From Eubacterium sp. (GTDB lineage: Bacteria > Bacillota > Clostridia > Lachnospirales > Lachnospiraceae), in contig JAEFAB010000020.1 of NCBI GenBank assembly GCA_016292095.1, positions 1 to 32,688 on the forward strand: a DNA stretch of 32,688 bases. The letters are read 5' to 3'. How positions within the stretch are numbered: position 1 is the first letter of the stretch; every line of letters begins with the position of its first letter. Made by a program: the position numbers and the translations under genes. Below the pieces are notes generated by a model. It did not search any database, was not told the DNA's origin, and was given only the letters and a program-made list of their open reading frames with translations. Below are positions 9,780-19,855 of the stretch, in pieces.

Positions 9780-12700
9780 TTATTCTTCCATTCCTGCATC
9801 ACTAGCGTCTACAGTCTGGAGTTCTTCGCCTACAAATTCCTGTGTCTGGAAGCCTGCCTGTTCAAATTCTCTGCTTCCTTCCTGATTCTGGCTGTAATTC
9901 TTTTCACTATTTAAGATAGAGTTAAAGTTTGTATCGCCATAATCAGTACTTTCTTTTAATTCAACTTCTTCATCATTTTCATCTAAGACCTTAACGTCTA
10001 ATGCCAATGACTGAAGTTCCTTAATCAATACCTTGAATGATTCAGGAATACCAGGCTGAGGGATATTTTCACCCTTGATAATTGCTTCGTAAGTCTTCAC
10101 ACGTCCTACAACGTCATCGGACTTCACTGTTAAGATTTCCTGCAATGTGTAAGATGCACCGTATGCTTCCAGTGCCCAAACTTCCATTTCACCAAATCTC
10201 TGTCCACCGAACTGAGCTTTACCACCAAGTGGCTGCTGTGTTACGAGGGAGTAAGGACCTGTTGAACGTGCATGAATCTTATCATCTACTAAGTGGTGGA
10301 GTTTCAGGTAATGCATGAAACCGATTGTTACAGGGTTATCGAAGTAATCACCTGTTCTACCGTCACGAAGTCTTACCTTACCGTCTCTGTGAATTGGAAC
10401 TCCTCTCCACTCATCTCTATGGTCTAAGTTATTTCCTAAATATTCCATTACTTCAGGCTTTAATGTATCTTTGTATTTTGCCTGGAATTCATCCCATTCA
10501 GTGTTAGCATAATCATTTGCCAACTCTAATGTATCCATGATGTCAATTTCGTTTGCGCCATCGAATACCGGTGTGGAAATGTTAAATCCTAATACCTTTG
10601 CAGCCAAGCTCAAGTGAATTTCAAGGACCTGACCGATGTTCATACGTGAAGGTACACCTAATGGGTTCAATACGATATCCAGAGGACGTCCATTTGGTAA
10701 GAATGGCATATCTTCTACCGGAAGAACTCTGGAAACGACACCCTTGTTACCGTGACGACCAGCCATCTTATCACCTACAGAGATTTTTCTCTTCTGAGCA
10801 ATGTAGATACGTACTGATTCGTTAACACCCGGTGCCAATTCGTCGCCGTTTTCTCTCTTAAATACTTTTGCATCCACGATGATACCTGATTCACCGTGAG
10901 GTACCTTTAAGGAAGTATCTCTTACTTCTCTTGCCTTTTCACCAAAGATTGCACGAAGAAGTCTTTCTTCCGGAGTCAATTCTGTTTCTCCCTTTGGTGT
11001 AACCTTACCTACTAAGATATCTCCGGCACGTACTTCTGCACCGATACGAATGATACCTCTTTCGTCAAGGTCTTTTCTAGCCTCATCACCAACACCCGGT
11101 ACATCATTTGTAATTTCTTCAGGTCCGAGTTTTGTGTCTCTGGCTTCTGTTTCATATTCTTCAATATGGATTGATGTATAAACATCATCCTGTACTAATC
11201 TTTCACTAAGAAGAACCGCATCCTCGTAGTTGTAACCTTCCCATGTCATGAAACCAATTAATGGGTTCTTACCAAGAGCAATTTCACCGTTTGATGTAGA
11301 TGCACCATCGGCAATTACTTCACCGGCTTCTACGTGGTCACCCTTGAATACGATAGATCTCTGGTTATAACAGTTTGACTGGTTACTTCTCTGGAACTTC
11401 AGAAGCTTATATGTTTCCTTTTCTCCATTGTCGTCATACTGTAATGTGATTTCTTCTGAAGAAGAACGAATAACTGTACCGGCTCTCTTTGCAACAACGC
11501 AGACACCTGAGTCTACTGCTGCCTTTGTTTCCATACCGGTACCAACAACAGGAGCTTCTGTTGTCATAAGAGGAACCGCCTGACGCTGCATGTTTGATCC
11601 CATGAGGGCACGGTTCGCATCATCGTTCTGAAGGAATGGAATCATGGCTGTAGCTACGGAGAATACCATTCTAGGAGATACGTCCATTAAGTCAATTCTC
11701 TTCTTATCGAACTGTGATGTTTCTTCTCTATAACGTCCGGATACATTATTGTTCACAAAGTATCCGTTTTCATCTAATGGTTCATTAGCCTGTGCTACTG
11801 TGTAGTTATCTTCTTCATCAGCTGTAAGATAAATAACTTCATCAGTTACACGTGGATTCTTAGGATCGCTCTTATCTACCACACGGTATGGAGCTTCTAC
11901 AAATCCGTATTCATTTAATCTGGCGAATGATGCGAATGAGTTGATCAGACCGATGTTTGGTCCTTCAGGTGTCTCAATCGGACACATTCTACCGTAATGT
12001 GTATAGTGAACGTCTCGAACCTCGAATCCGGCACGGTCTCTTGAAAGACCACCCGGTCCTAAGGCAGATAAACGTCTCTTATGTGTTAACTCACCCAATG
12101 GGTTGTTCTGATCCATGAACTGTGACAACTGGGAACTTCCGAAGAATTCCTTCACTGCTGCAGTTACCGGCTTTATATTAATCAATGTCTGTGGAGATAC
12201 GCCTTCCAAATCCTGTGTAGTCATTCTTTCACGAACAACTCTTTCCATTCTTGAAAGACCGATTCTGTACTGATTCTGAAGCAACTCACCAACCGCACGG
12301 ATACGTCTGTTTCCTAAGTGGTCAATGTCATCCTGTGTACCAATACCGTATTCGATATTCATACAGTAGTTAATAGATGCAAAGATATCTTCTTTTGTGA
12401 TATGCTTTGGAATCAATTCATGAACGTTTCTCTTGATTGCTTCTTTTAATTCTTCTTCTGTTTTATTTTCATTTATGATTTCTTCTAAAACAGGGTAGTA
12501 AACATCTTCATTGATGCCTAATTCTTCACAATCAAATTCAACATATGCAGCAATATCTACTGCAAGGTTTGAAAGAACTTTTTCATTCTTAACGTCTGTC
12601 TGAATCATAACGTAAGGAACAGCAGCGTTCTGAATCTGGATTGCAAGTTCTTCTGTAACAGTAGTTCCTGCTGTTGCTAAAACTTCACCTTCTCCGAAGT

Positions 12701-13616
12701 TCACGCCGTCCTTCTGGCATACAACGTCTTCTGCTAAAACGTGTCCCTTAATACGATTCTTAAATGCTAATTTTTTATTGTATTTGTAACGTCCTACTCT
12801 GGCAAGATCGTATCTTCTTGCATCAAAGAACATTCCTGCAATAATAGATTCCGCACTATCTACACTTAAAGGTTCACCCGGACGAATCTTCTTATAGAGT
12901 TCCAATAAACCTTCTTCGTAATTTGTACTAGGATCCTTTTCCAAAGTAGCAAGAATCTTTGATTCTTCTCCGAACAATTCCTGAATTTCTGCATTTGTTC
13001 CTACACCTAATGCACGAACCAATACTGTTACAGGAACCTTTCTTGTTCTATCTACACGTACGTAGAATACGTCATTAGAATCTGTTTCATATTCTAACCA
13101 TGCACCACGGTTTGGAATAACCTGTGATGTATAAAGCTCTTTACCAACTTTATCATGTGCGATTACGTAGTAGATTCCCGGTGAACGAACTAACTGGCTT
13201 ACGATAACACGTTCAGCACCATTGATTACAAAAGTACCTGTTTCTGTCATGAGTGGTAAATCACCCATAAAGATATCGTGTTCAGTAAATTCTCCGGTTT
13301 CCTTGTTATGAAGACGTACTTTTACTTTCAAAGGTGCTGCATAAGTAGCATCTCTGTCCTTACATTCTTCAATTGTATACTTCTTATCTTCTTCACAAAG
13401 TCTGAAGTCTACAAATTCAAGACTAAGGTTCTGTCCGTAGTCTTCAATCGGAGAGATATCATCCAATACTTCTCTAAGACCTGTGGTCAGGAACCATTCA
13501 TATGAATCTCTCTGAACTTCAATCAGATTTGGCATATCCAGAACTTCATTCTGTCTGGCATAGCTCATACGGATGCCTTTTCCTGCTTTCACAGGAGTAA
13601 TTCTGTTTTTCTCCAT
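9780..13616 (-). CDS. rpoB: DNA-directed RNA polymerase subunit beta
   Basis: 1278 residues from the ATG at 13616 (MEKNRITPV), chosen because AGGAG lies 10 nt upstream and family members begin similarly. The ATG at 13622 is a close alternative. The furthest upstream ATG (13634) overlaps the ribosome binding site and is unlikely. The rifampicin-pocket segment [20 protein letters not shown] is at about residue 490 and keeps the Asp, His and Ser found in sensitive enzymes (the Ser is in [10 protein letters not shown]). The C-terminal part contains the KVTPKGETE and HGNKGVVS motifs. It is transcribed from its own promoter at 13756-13784 rather than by reading through from rplL, and is followed after 20 nt by rpoC. 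Confidence 0.98.
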   Translation of the reverse strand: MEKNRITPVKAGKGIRMSYARQNEVLDMPNLIEVQRDSYEWFLTTGLREVLDDISPIEDYGQNLSLEFVDFRLCEEDKKYTIEECKDRDATYAAPLKVKVRLHNKETGEFTEHDIFMGDLPLMTETGTFVINGAERVIVSQLVRSPGIYYVIAHDKVGKELYTSQVIPNRGAWLEYETDSNDVFYVRVDRTRKVPVTVLVRALGVGTNAEIQELFGEESKILATLEKDPSTNYEEGLLELYKKIRPGEPLSVDSAESIIAGMFFDARRYDLARVGRYKYNKKLAFKNRIKGHVLAEDVVCQKDGVNFGEGEVLATAGTTVTEELAIQIQNAAVPYVMIQTDVKNEKVLSNLAVDIAAYVEFDCEELGINEDVYYPVLEEIINENKTEEELKEAIKRNVHELIPKHITKEDIFASINYCMNIEYGIGTQDDIDHLGNRRIRAVGELLQNQYRIGLSRMERVVRERMTTQDLEGVSPQTLINIKPVTAAVKEFFGSSQLSQFMDQNNPLGELTHKRRLSALGPGGLSRDRAGFEVRDVHYTHYGRMCPIETPEGPNIGLINSFASFARLNEYGFVEAPYRVVDKSDPKNPRVTDEVIYLTADEEDNYTVAQANEPLDENGYFVNNNVSGRYREETSQFDKKRIDLMDVSPRMVFSVATAMIPFLQNDDANRALMGSNMQRQAVPLMTTEAPVVGTGMETKAAVDSGVCVVAKRAGTVIRSSSEEITLQYDDNGEKETYKLLKFQRSNQSNCYNQRSIVFKGDHVEAGEVIADGASTSNGEIALGKNPLIGFMTWEGYNYEDAVLLSERLVQDDVYTSIHIEEYETEARDTKLGPEEITNDVPGVGDEARKDLDERGIIRIGAEVRAGDILVGKVTPKGETELTPEERLLRAIFGEKAREVRDTSLKVPHGESGIIVDAKVFKRENGDELAPGVNESVRIYIAQKRKISVGDKMAGRHGNKGVVSRVLPVEDMPFLPNGRPLDIVLNPLGVPSRMNIGQVLEIHLSLAAKVLGFNISTPVFDGANEIDIMDTLELANDYANTEWDEFQAKYKDTLKPEVMEYLGNNLDHRDEWRGVPIHRDGKVRLRDGRTGDYFDNPVTIGFMHYLKLHHLVDDKIHARSTGPYSLVTQQPLGGKAQFGGQRFGEMEVWALEAYGASYTLQEILTVKSDDVVGRVKTYEAIIKGENIPQPGIPESFKVLIKELQSLALDVKVLDENDEEVELKESTDYGDTNFNSILNSEKNYSQNQEGSREFEQAGFQTQEFVGEELQTVDASDAGMEE

Positions 13617-13755
13617 TGACATTACACTCCTCATCTTAATTATTTAAGTTAATTGCCGCTTTTTGCTTAATTTTCTTAAGTTTTGGACCGTTTTTACGCT
13701 CTTTCCACCTGTCAAAAGGGCGCAAAAACCCCGTCATAACGGCAAATCAAAGTTT
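13617..13755 (-). promoter_or_regulatory. Long 5' leader of rpoBC mRNA
   Basis: About 130 nt separate the predicted transcription start from the rpoB start codon. The leader can form a 9-bp stem TTTTTGCGC/GCGTAAAAA with one G-U pair. I do not recognise a known leader family in it. Confidence 0.4.
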
Positions 13756-13784
13756 ATTCTACCACTTTTGGCAATTCATGTCAA
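13756..13784 (-). promoter_or_regulatory. Consensus sigma-A promoter for rpoBC
   Basis: On the minus strand a perfect TTGACA (complement of 13779-13784), a 17-nt spacer and TAGAAT (complement of 13756-13761). It lies just downstream of the LRR gene terminator, so rpoBC is expressed independently of the genes before it. Confidence 0.9.
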
Positions 13785-13814
13785 ATATAAATCTCCTTAC
13801 CGCATTTTTCCTAT

Positions 13815-13843
13815 AAAAAAGAGACCGGAATTTTCCGACCTCT
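13815..13843 (-). terminator. Terminator after the second LRR protein gene
   Basis: On the minus strand an 11-bp stem with two G-U pairs (13833-13843 pairing with 13820-13830) closes a 2-nt loop; because so short a loop is sterically tight, the innermost pair probably opens. It is followed by six Ts. Confidence 0.85.
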
Positions 13844-13855
13844 CCTTTAAAGTTC

Positions 13856-16213
13856 TTATTTCGTCTTTTTCCTCTTTGCTTTAGACCACTTTGAAACTGT
13901 TTCTGTTTTTCCTGATTTTTTGTAAGTACAAATTCTGACATAGTAAACTTTCTTTTTCTTAAGTCGTTTCAATTTAACCGTTGTCTTCTCTGCTCCTTTT
14001 ACCGTCTTTGTCTTCGTCGCTTTTTTCTTAAATTTCTTCGTTGTAGAATACTGAATCTTATATCCGGTAACTCCGGAAACTTTCTTCCATTTTACTTTTA
14101 ATGCTTTTTTCGTAGCTTTTACAGAAACAATTTTTGTTGCTTTCGGTTTTTTCACTTTTTCTATCGTTTCTGTTTTTGTCTTTCCGCAAACACTACAGGT
14201 GAATTTTTTCAAGCCTGTTTTCGTAGTTGTTGCCTTCTTGGTAACAACACCTTCATCCCAATGATGTCCGGTTGAGAAAACATCTTCCTCATAGGAATGT
14301 CCACAAACATTACATACATACAATTTCACTCCATCTTCCGTACAGGTCGGCTCGATTATAAACGTTCCACTGTTATAAGAATGAATTCCCGTACACTCCG
14401 TCACATTTGTCTTAAAACTATCACCGCATCCTTCACAAACATTCAGGGTATATCCTTCATGAATGCAATCAGCTTCAACGGTTTGGAATACAGAATATTT
14501 GTGCTGCCCTACATCTGTTTTATTCGCATAATCATAAATCTTTGCCGCATTCGCAAATACTTTATTTTTATCGTCACTACTGATTATGTCGATATTATTC
14601 CATTCCGAACTACTTCCCCGATAATACACGCTATTGAGAACAGCTTTGGAGAATGCATAATTTTCCACCATTGTAATGCTCTTCGGAACCACGACATAAT
14701 CCAATCCCGTACAACCACTAAAGGTTGACTGAGGAATTGAATTAATTCCACTTCCCAATTCAACCCAGTTCATTCCAGAACAACTGAGAAAAACTCCGGT
14801 TCCAAGTTTTGAAACAGAATCCGGAACTACTACCTTATCAAGTGTTGTACATTGTCTAAAAGCAGATGCTCCGATGGTCTTCACACTACACGGAATAACA
14901 ATATCAGCAAGTTTCTCACAATATGCAAATGCATTTTCACCAATAAATTCCACGCCAAACGGAATCGATATACTTTCAAGAGATTCACAATCATAAAATG
15001 TCTCTGCTTCAATTCTCTTTATTTTCTCCGGAATATTAACACTAGTCAATGCAGTACATCCATCAAACGCTCCACCACCAATGGATGTAACCGTGTTCGG
15101 CACTGTAATACTTTTAAATGACGTTCTGTTAGAATAAAAAGTGAATGCGTAATCTGCAATACTTACGACTTTCTTTCCGTTTATTTCCGATGGGATTACA
15201 ACATTTGTTGCATCTCCATTGTAAGCAATAATCTGTACGCCTCCTTCTACATCACCATAACGGAATCCATTTTCTACATATTTTTGAATCTTTTGATAAC
15301 CGCATTTAGAGCAAGTATACGTTGTGACATCTCCCACTTTCACTCCTGCCCCAAAACTATGTGGTTGTATATTCATTTTATCACCACAATGGGAACAAGC
15401 TTTCCAATGGGTTGTAGCGTCATAGGAATATTCTCCATATTCATGAGTACAATTCACTTGGAACAAATCATCAGCAGATTCTGCATAAATCCCATTTCCA
15501 ATTCGTGTAACCTTTGGGAAAACTTTTCCATTGTATTTTACAACAACACCATATCCGAAACGATAATTTTCTTCCGGTGCAATCAGAATTTTAACTCCAT
15601 AATTTCCGTAAGTTACTTTCTCTCCCCATGCAACCGTTTCACCATTTCTTGTGAAAGAACAGGCTGTCTGCTTCATAACCCCCGGTGTTGTTGGAGTAAA
15701 CCAGGTATTTGTTAATTCTGTTCCACTGGTCAAACCCGCTCCACTTAACTGTACTTCTGCAATCTGCTTATAATCACATGCCGGGAAGGTATATTCCACC
15801 GCCAAGTTTGTCGACTTACTTCTTCCCAGATATCCTGAAGTAGAAGCATCTTTTCCATTGATCTTTCCTTCACAATTTGCTGCAAATGAATAACCACCTT
15901 TTACCATCAGTCGAATAGATACCTTGTACCGATGCCCTTGGACACACTTCGTATCCTTCGGAAGCGCCGCTTCAGGTTTTGCCGAATCCAAATCAAACCA
16001 GTAAATATAATCCGATCCAAAAAAATTGTATTCTGCGTCATTTGAAACCGTCGCATAATTCAACTGTCCAATAGTTGTACCCACAGTAGGTTCCACAACA
16101 TTATTCACCCGAATTACCGTAACATTTTCAGATGCTTTTATTGTCAGTTCAGCCCCTGTCAATAACGTGAAAACCATCACAAATGATACTACAATTGAAA
16201 ATAATTTTTTCAT
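13856..16213 (-). CDS. Secreted BspA-type LRR protein with CxxCG knuckles and Fn3-like C-terminus
   Basis: 785 residues from the ATG with AAAGGAG 8 nt upstream. The ATG at 16231 overlaps that site and is rejected. Residues 1 to about 27 are a signal peptide. About 230 residues of N-terminal region without a recognised domain follow. Then come LRR_5 repeats (for example VTSIGGGAFDGCTALTSVNIP and EFIGENAFAYCEKLADIVIP). Five short cysteine pairs of the form CxxCG (CSHCG, CSKCG, CEGCG, CNVCG, CSVCG) flank the LRR block. The last 90 residues are a very Lys-rich fibronectin-type module (KVKWKKVSGVTGYKIQYSTT). The gene begins 18 nt after preA stops, so it is probably cotranscribed with it. Likely a surface adhesin or binding protein; no sortase motif is visible. 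Confidence 0.82.
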   Translation of the reverse strand: MKKLFSIVVSFVMVFTLLTGAELTIKASENVTVIRVNNVVEPTVGTTIGQLNYATVSNDAEYNFFGSDYIYWFDLDSAKPEAALPKDTKCVQGHRYKVSIRLMVKGGYSFAANCEGKINGKDASTSGYLGRSKSTNLAVEYTFPACDYKQIAEVQLSGAGLTSGTELTNTWFTPTTPGVMKQTACSFTRNGETVAWGEKVTYGNYGVKILIAPEENYRFGYGVVVKYNGKVFPKVTRIGNGIYAESADDLFQVNCTHEYGEYSYDATTHWKACSHCGDKMNIQPHSFGAGVKVGDVTTYTCSKCGYQKIQKYVENGFRYGDVEGGVQIIAYNGDATNVVIPSEINGKKVVSIADYAFTFYSNRTSFKSITVPNTVTSIGGGAFDGCTALTSVNIPEKIKRIEAETFYDCESLESISIPFGVEFIGENAFAYCEKLADIVIPCSVKTIGASAFRQCTTLDKVVVPDSVSKLGTGVFLSCSGMNWVELGSGINSIPQSTFSGCTGLDYVVVPKSITMVENYAFSKAVLNSVYYRGSSSEWNNIDIISSDDKNKVFANAAKIYDYANKTDVGQHKYSVFQTVEADCIHEGYTLNVCEGCGDSFKTNVTECTGIHSYNSGTFIIEPTCTEDGVKLYVCNVCGHSYEEDVFSTGHHWDEGVVTKKATTTKTGLKKFTCSVCGKTKTETIEKVKKPKATKIVSVKATKKALKVKWKKVSGVTGYKIQYSTTKKFKKKATKTKTVKGAEKTTVKLKRLKKKKVYYVRICTYKKSGKTETVSKWSKAKRKKTK

Positions 16214-16231
16214 ATACTTCACTCCTTTCAT

Positions 16232-17743
16232 CTATGTATCATCACCATTCTTTTTTATTCTCCTTTGACTGGAAGTAATCGCTCCTTGCGGGCAAACAAG
16301 TACGCACAAGTGACACCCTACGCACTTCTTCGGATTCAAATATGGTTTTCTATCCTCTCCAAAGATAATCGCCTGATGTCCCCCATCCCTACAGGAAACG
16401 TAACATCGTCCACAGCCCACACATTCATCACGGTGAAACTTAGGATACACAATAGAATCTCGTTCCAGAACATCTGTGGAGTCGCTAACCGAATCCAGTC
16501 CCTGTCCAACCATGTCACCAATATGTTCCACCCCTTTTTCTGCCAGATAGTAATTCAATCCGGCTTTCAGTTCATCAATAATTCGATAGCCATACTGCAT
16601 CACAGCCGTTGTAACCTGAACAGTACCACACCCTAATAGCATGAATTCCAGAGCATCCATCCAGGTTTCAATTCCACCCATTCCACTCAAATGCATTCCA
16701 TCAAGTTTCGGATTTCGTCCTATTTCCGAAATGAACCGTAACGCAATCGGCTTCACCGCTCTTCCACTATATCCACCAACCGCAGAGCATCCCTTGACTT
16801 CCGGCGAGGAAACATAAGTATGTCGATTGATTCCCATAACACTTTTAATCGTGTTAATTGCAGCAATACCATCTGCCCTACCTCGTTTTGCGGCTTCTGC
16901 AGCACTACTCATTTCCGAAACATTCGGAGTCAGTTTTGCCAATACAGGAATGTCAACCGAACGCTTCGCCGCCCTGGTAAACCGCTCCACTAACTCCGGC
17001 ACCAATCCGATATCCGAACCCAAACCGCCCTCTTCCATATTTGGACAAGAGAAATTCAGTTCCACTGCATCGGCACCATTTTCTTCACACTTCTTCGCAA
17101 GATATCCCCATTCTTCTTCATTCCTTCCCATAATAGATGCCAGAATCACTTTAGTCGGATACTTCTCTTTTAATTGTCGGAAGTACTTCATGTTTTCTTC
17201 CACGCTGTGATCTGACAATTGCTCAATATTCTTGAATCCAATCATACTTCCGTTATCTCCGGTAACCGACGCAAACCGCGGAGAAGCCTCATGGATATCA
17301 AAATTACAAATTGTTTTAAATGCCGCTCCAGCCCATCCAGCCTCAAAAGCCCGTGCACACATTTCATAATTACTTGCCACCACGGAAGAGGAAAGCAAGA
17401 ACGGATTTTCCAACGGCACTCCACACAATGAGGTCTTTAATCGCTCCATATGTTCCGGCGCCGGAACATCCAACTGTGGTTTCACTTCCTCCTGAAGTTT
17501 CATAATCGTCTGACGGATTGGAACCTCTCCGGAACAAATACACGCTTTCTCACACGCCCCTCCGCAATCTTTACAATAATTCACTTCCGGAAGATTTGCT
17601 GCGCCACAATCTTCATTATCGAACCATACACTTCGGAGTGTCTTTGCCGGCAAATGATAAGGACACGCCGCTTCACAGGGAGCATCCTCACACAACAAGC
17701 ATTTTAAGATATCCGAACGTTTTGTTGCTTGTCTTAATTTCAT
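16232..17743 (-). CDS. preA: PreA-type dihydropyrimidine dehydrogenase subunit with N-terminal Fe-S extension
   Basis: 503 residues. Residues about 105-410 are an FMN-binding TIM barrel of the dihydroorotate/dihydropyrimidine dehydrogenase family (NPFLLSSSVVASNYEMC, AVELNFSCPNMEEGG, AKLTPNVSEM, DGIAAINTIKS, GYSGRAVKPIALRF, LSGMGGIETW). The C-terminus carries two 4Fe-4S motifs, CVGCGRCYVSC and CVGCHLCVLVC. E. coli PreA is about 410 residues; the extra N-terminal 95 residues here have C15xxC18, C23 and C27, then CKDCGGACEKAC, resembling the Fe-S domain that normally belongs to the PreT partner or to the fused mammalian enzyme. No PreT gene is in the window. The likely role is reduction of uracil or thymine, but substrate use is not proven. 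It sits unusually between rplL and rpoB. Confidence 0.85.
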   Translation of the reverse strand: MKLRQATKRSDILKCLLCEDAPCEAACPYHLPAKTLRSVWFDNEDCGAANLPEVNYCKDCGGACEKACICSGEVPIRQTIMKLQEEVKPQLDVPAPEHMERLKTSLCGVPLENPFLLSSSVVASNYEMCARAFEAGWAGAAFKTICNFDIHEASPRFASVTGDNGSMIGFKNIEQLSDHSVEENMKYFRQLKEKYPTKVILASIMGRNEEEWGYLAKKCEENGADAVELNFSCPNMEEGGLGSDIGLVPELVERFTRAAKRSVDIPVLAKLTPNVSEMSSAAEAAKRGRADGIAAINTIKSVMGINRHTYVSSPEVKGCSAVGGYSGRAVKPIALRFISEIGRNPKLDGMHLSGMGGIETWMDALEFMLLGCGTVQVTTAVMQYGYRIIDELKAGLNYYLAEKGVEHIGDMVGQGLDSVSDSTDVLERDSIVYPKFHRDECVGCGRCYVSCRDGGHQAIIFGEDRKPYLNPKKCVGCHLCVLVCPQGAITSSQRRIKKNGDDT

Positions 17744-17847
17744 ACGCCACTTTCCTTCTATTCTATTTAACCGTTCATTTCTTTACTTATTATCATACAC
17801 CCGTTTGGTCTTTTTTTCCACTGTGTATATGGTTCATACAATACAAA

Positions 17848-17891
17848 AATCCCCCGAGACCTTCTTCAACGAAGAACATCTTCGGGGGATT
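17848..17891 (-). terminator. Terminator after rplL
   Basis: A 10-bp GC-rich stem (17848-17857, AATCCCCCGA, with 17882-17891) encloses a smaller TTCTTC/GAAGAA hairpin, and the minus strand continues in Ts. It lies 31 nt after the rplL stop and separates the ribosomal genes from preA. Confidence 0.9.
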
Positions 17892-17922
17892 CTTTATTCA
17901 TTCACTTTTTTGAAAAAGTTGA

Positions 17923-18291
17923 TTATTTAAGAGTGATAACTGCTCCAACTTCTTCTAACTGGCTCTTAAGAGCTTCAGCTTCTTCCTTAGAAGCAGCTTC
18001 TTTAATTACCTTAGGAGCTCCATCAACTAATTCCTTAGCTTCCTTAAGTCCTAAACCTGTAGCATCCTTAACTGCCTTGATAACCTTAACCTTCTGATCA
18101 CCAACTTCTGTTAATTCAACGTCGAATTCAGACTTTTCTTCAGCTCCTGCTGCTCCGTCTGCTCCTGCTGCTGCTACTACTACACCTGCTGCTGCAGATA
18201 CACCAAATTCTTCTTCACATGCCTTTACAAGGTCATTTAATTCTAATACTGATAATCCTTTGATTACTTCAATGATTTCTGCTGTTGTCAT
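17923..18291 (-). CDS. rplL: 50S ribosomal protein L7/L12
   Basis: 122 residues from the ATG giving [12 protein letters not shown], with GGAGG 8 nt upstream. The upstream ATG at 18306 overlaps that site. The protein has the N-terminal dimerisation helix, an Ala/Gly hinge at about 35-52, and the C-terminal factor-binding domain with [24 protein letters not shown]. It forms the flexible L12 stalk that recruits translation GTPases and is held by L10, encoded just upstream. A strong terminator follows, so rplL is the last gene of its unit. Confidence 0.98.
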   Translation of the reverse strand: MTTAEIIEVIKGLSVLELNDLVKACEEEFGVSAAAGVVVAAAGADGAAGAEEKSEFDVELTEVGDQKVKVIKAVKDATGLGLKEAKELVDGAPKVIKEAASKEEAEALKSQLEEVGAVITLK

Positions 18292-18339
18292 TGTTAAATC
18301 CTCCATTTTTTAATTTTTTCTTTTAATTATTTGTGTTGT

Positions 18340-18834
18340 TTATGCTGCTTCCTCATTCTTATCAGCGATCTGCTTAATAACACGAGCGAAGTTTGCAATT
18401 GGTGACTGGATAGAACCAAGTAACTTGGAAATAAGAACGTCTCTTGATGGGATAGAAGCGATCTGCTTCATTCCTGCTGCATCATAGTAAGTTCCTTCTA
18501 CCACGCCGCCTTTGATTTCTAATGCTTCTGCATCTTTAGCGAACTTAGATAATACTCTAGCTGCTGCAGTAGCATCGTCTTTACATACAGCGATAGCTGT
18601 AGGTCCTTCAAGATTAACTGAAAGTCCTTCGAATTCTGTTCCTTCAATAGCTCTCTTGATCATTGTGTTCTTGTATACTTTGTATACTACGTTTGCTTCA
18701 CGAAGCTGTCTACGAAGATCAGTATCTTCAGCAACTGTAAGGCCACGGTAATCAACTACTACTGCTGTAGCAGCGCCATTGAGTAATTCAGAAATCTCAT
18801 CAACGATTGGCTGTTTTAACTCTACTTTTGCCAT
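18340..18834 (-). CDS. rplJ: 50S ribosomal protein L10
   Basis: 164 residues, typical length. It anchors L7/L12 dimers to 23S rRNA. The N-terminal rRNA-binding part shows AVVVDYRGLTVAEDTDLRRQLREANVVYKVYKNTM, and the C-terminal helix (LGSIQSPIANFARVIKQIADK) carries the L12 docking surface. GGAGG lies about 9 nt upstream of the ATG. It is the first gene after the L10 leader, so the L10-L12 complex probably represses its own synthesis there. It is followed after 48 nt by rplL. Confidence 0.98.
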   Translation of the reverse strand: MAKVELKQPIVDEISELLNGAATAVVVDYRGLTVAEDTDLRRQLREANVVYKVYKNTMIKRAIEGTEFEGLSVNLEGPTAIAVCKDDATAAARVLSKFAKDAEALEIKGGVVEGTYYDAAGMKQIASIPSRDVLISKLLGSIQSPIANFARVIKQIADKNEEAA

Positions 18835-18892
18835 GATTTATGCCTCCTTATTAAATTTTAGGTTCGCAACCTCATTGCACTTATTTCAAAAG

Positions 18893-19022
18893 AAAAGCCT
18901 TTCCACCGAAGTAGAAAGGCATTAATCATCATAAATACTGATTATAACTTCTTCCCTCGGTAGGATTTACTTCTATCATACGATAAAAACCTACTGTCTT
19001 CGGCAATTGGTTTAAAACCATC
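18893..19022 (-). ncRNA. Ribosomal protein L10 leader RNA with attenuator
   Basis: The minus-strand transcript between the rplJ promoter and rplJ carries the conserved L10 leader features. ACCAATTGCCGAAGACAGTAGG (complement of about 18990-19011) pairs its AGTAGG with CCTACCGAGG further down. It ends in a terminator hairpin at 18897-18920: a 10-bp stem with a UUCG loop followed by TTTTCTTTT. Known leaders of this family bind the L10(L12)4 complex and attenuate transcription. A short AGGTT/AACCT hairpin (18860-18872) lies just before the rplJ ribosome binding site. Confidence 0.88.
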
Positions 19023-19028
19023 CTGTGC

Positions 19029-19057
19029 ATCATAGCACAGTAATATATTTTTGTCAA
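19029..19057 (-). promoter_or_regulatory. Sigma-A promoter for rplJL
   Basis: On the minus strand a perfect TTGACA (complement of 19052-19057), a 17-nt spacer and TATGAT (complement of 19029-19034). It lies between rplA and the L10 leader, so rplJL can be transcribed separately from rplKA. Confidence 0.9.
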
Positions 19058-19082
19058 ATATATTCTGTTTTTATTCAGGTAA

Positions 19083-19784
19083 TTACTGAACGTTTGTAAG
19101 CTTTGTTACGTTAAGCTTAACGCCAGGTCCCATTGTAGATGTAAGAGTAATGCTCTTAAGGTAAGTACCCTTTAATGCTGCCGGCTTAGCTTTCATGATT
19201 GCATCAAACAAAGCATCAAAGTTCTGTGCTAACTGTTCTTCTGTGAAGGAAGCTTTTCCTACAGGAACATGAACGATGTTTGCCTTGTCAAGTCTGTATT
19301 CAATCTTACCTGCTTTAATTTCTTCGATAGCCTTAGTAACATCCATAGTAACTGTACCAGCCTTTGGGTTTGGCATTAAGCCCTTAGGTCCGAGTACACG
19401 ACCAAGTCTACCTACAACACCCATCATATCAGGTGTAGCTACTACAACGTCGAATTCAAACCATCCATCATTCTGGATCTTTGGAATTAATTCTTCACCG
19501 CCAACATAATCAGCGCCTGCTGCTAAAGCTTCATCAGCCTTTGGTCCCTTAGCGAAAACTAAAACTCTTACAGTTTTACCTGTTCCGTTTGGTAATACAA
19601 CAGCACCACGGATCTGCTGATCAGCGTGACGTCCATCACATCCTGTTCTGATGTGACATTCTATTGTTTCATCAAATTTTGCAACTGCGTTTTTCTTTAC
19701 TAAAGAAATCGCTTCTTCCTTATCAAACTGTGCAGCCTTATCGAATGCCTTTACTGCATCAAGATATTTCTTTCCTCTCTTCAT
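19083..19784 (-). CDS. rplA: 50S ribosomal protein L1
   Basis: 233 residues, normal length. It binds the 23S rRNA L1 stalk and helps release E-site tRNA. The L1 family signature is seen in [25 protein letters not shown] and [18 protein letters not shown]. The start has GAGGAGG 6 nt upstream. Right before that site lies an L1-stalk-like RNA element, so L1 probably represses its own translation. It follows rplK after 71 nt. Confidence 0.98.
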   Translation of the reverse strand: MKRGKKYLDAVKAFDKAAQFDKEEAISLVKKNAVAKFDETIECHIRTGCDGRHADQQIRGAVVLPNGTGKTVRVLVFAKGPKADEALAAGADYVGGEELIPKIQNDGWFEFDVVVATPDMMGVVGRLGRVLGPKGLMPNPKAGTVTMDVTKAIEEIKAGKIEYRLDKANIVHVPVGKASFTEEQLAQNFDALFDAIMKAKPAALKGTYLKSITLTSTMGPGVKLNVTKLTNVQ

Positions 19785-19795
19785 TTAAACCTCCT

Positions 19796-19823
19796 CGTGG
19801 TACAAACGGATATACCTCCCACG
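19796..19823 (-). promoter_or_regulatory. L1-binding-like RNA element in the rplA leader
   Basis: The minus strand reads CGTGGGAGG, nine variable bases, then TTGTACCACG. GTGG pairs with CCAC, an internal loop follows, and an inner GG/CC helix closes it. This resembles the 23S rRNA L1 stalk core (GGUGGGAG...AAAUACCACC). It lies immediately before the rplA ribosome binding site and matches the element before rplK at 20 of 26 positions. Confidence 0.75.
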
Positions 19824-19855
19824 CTTTTCAATTCATTTTTCTTTAACAATGTAGA

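Noticed and set aside
12000..12160. Rifampicin-resistance change in rpoB
   Set aside because: The key Asp, His and Ser positions of the rifampicin pocket are all of the sensitive type.
13617..13634. Longest rpoB start ([11 protein letters not shown])
   Set aside because: The first ATG lies within the AGGAG ribosome binding site used by the later start.
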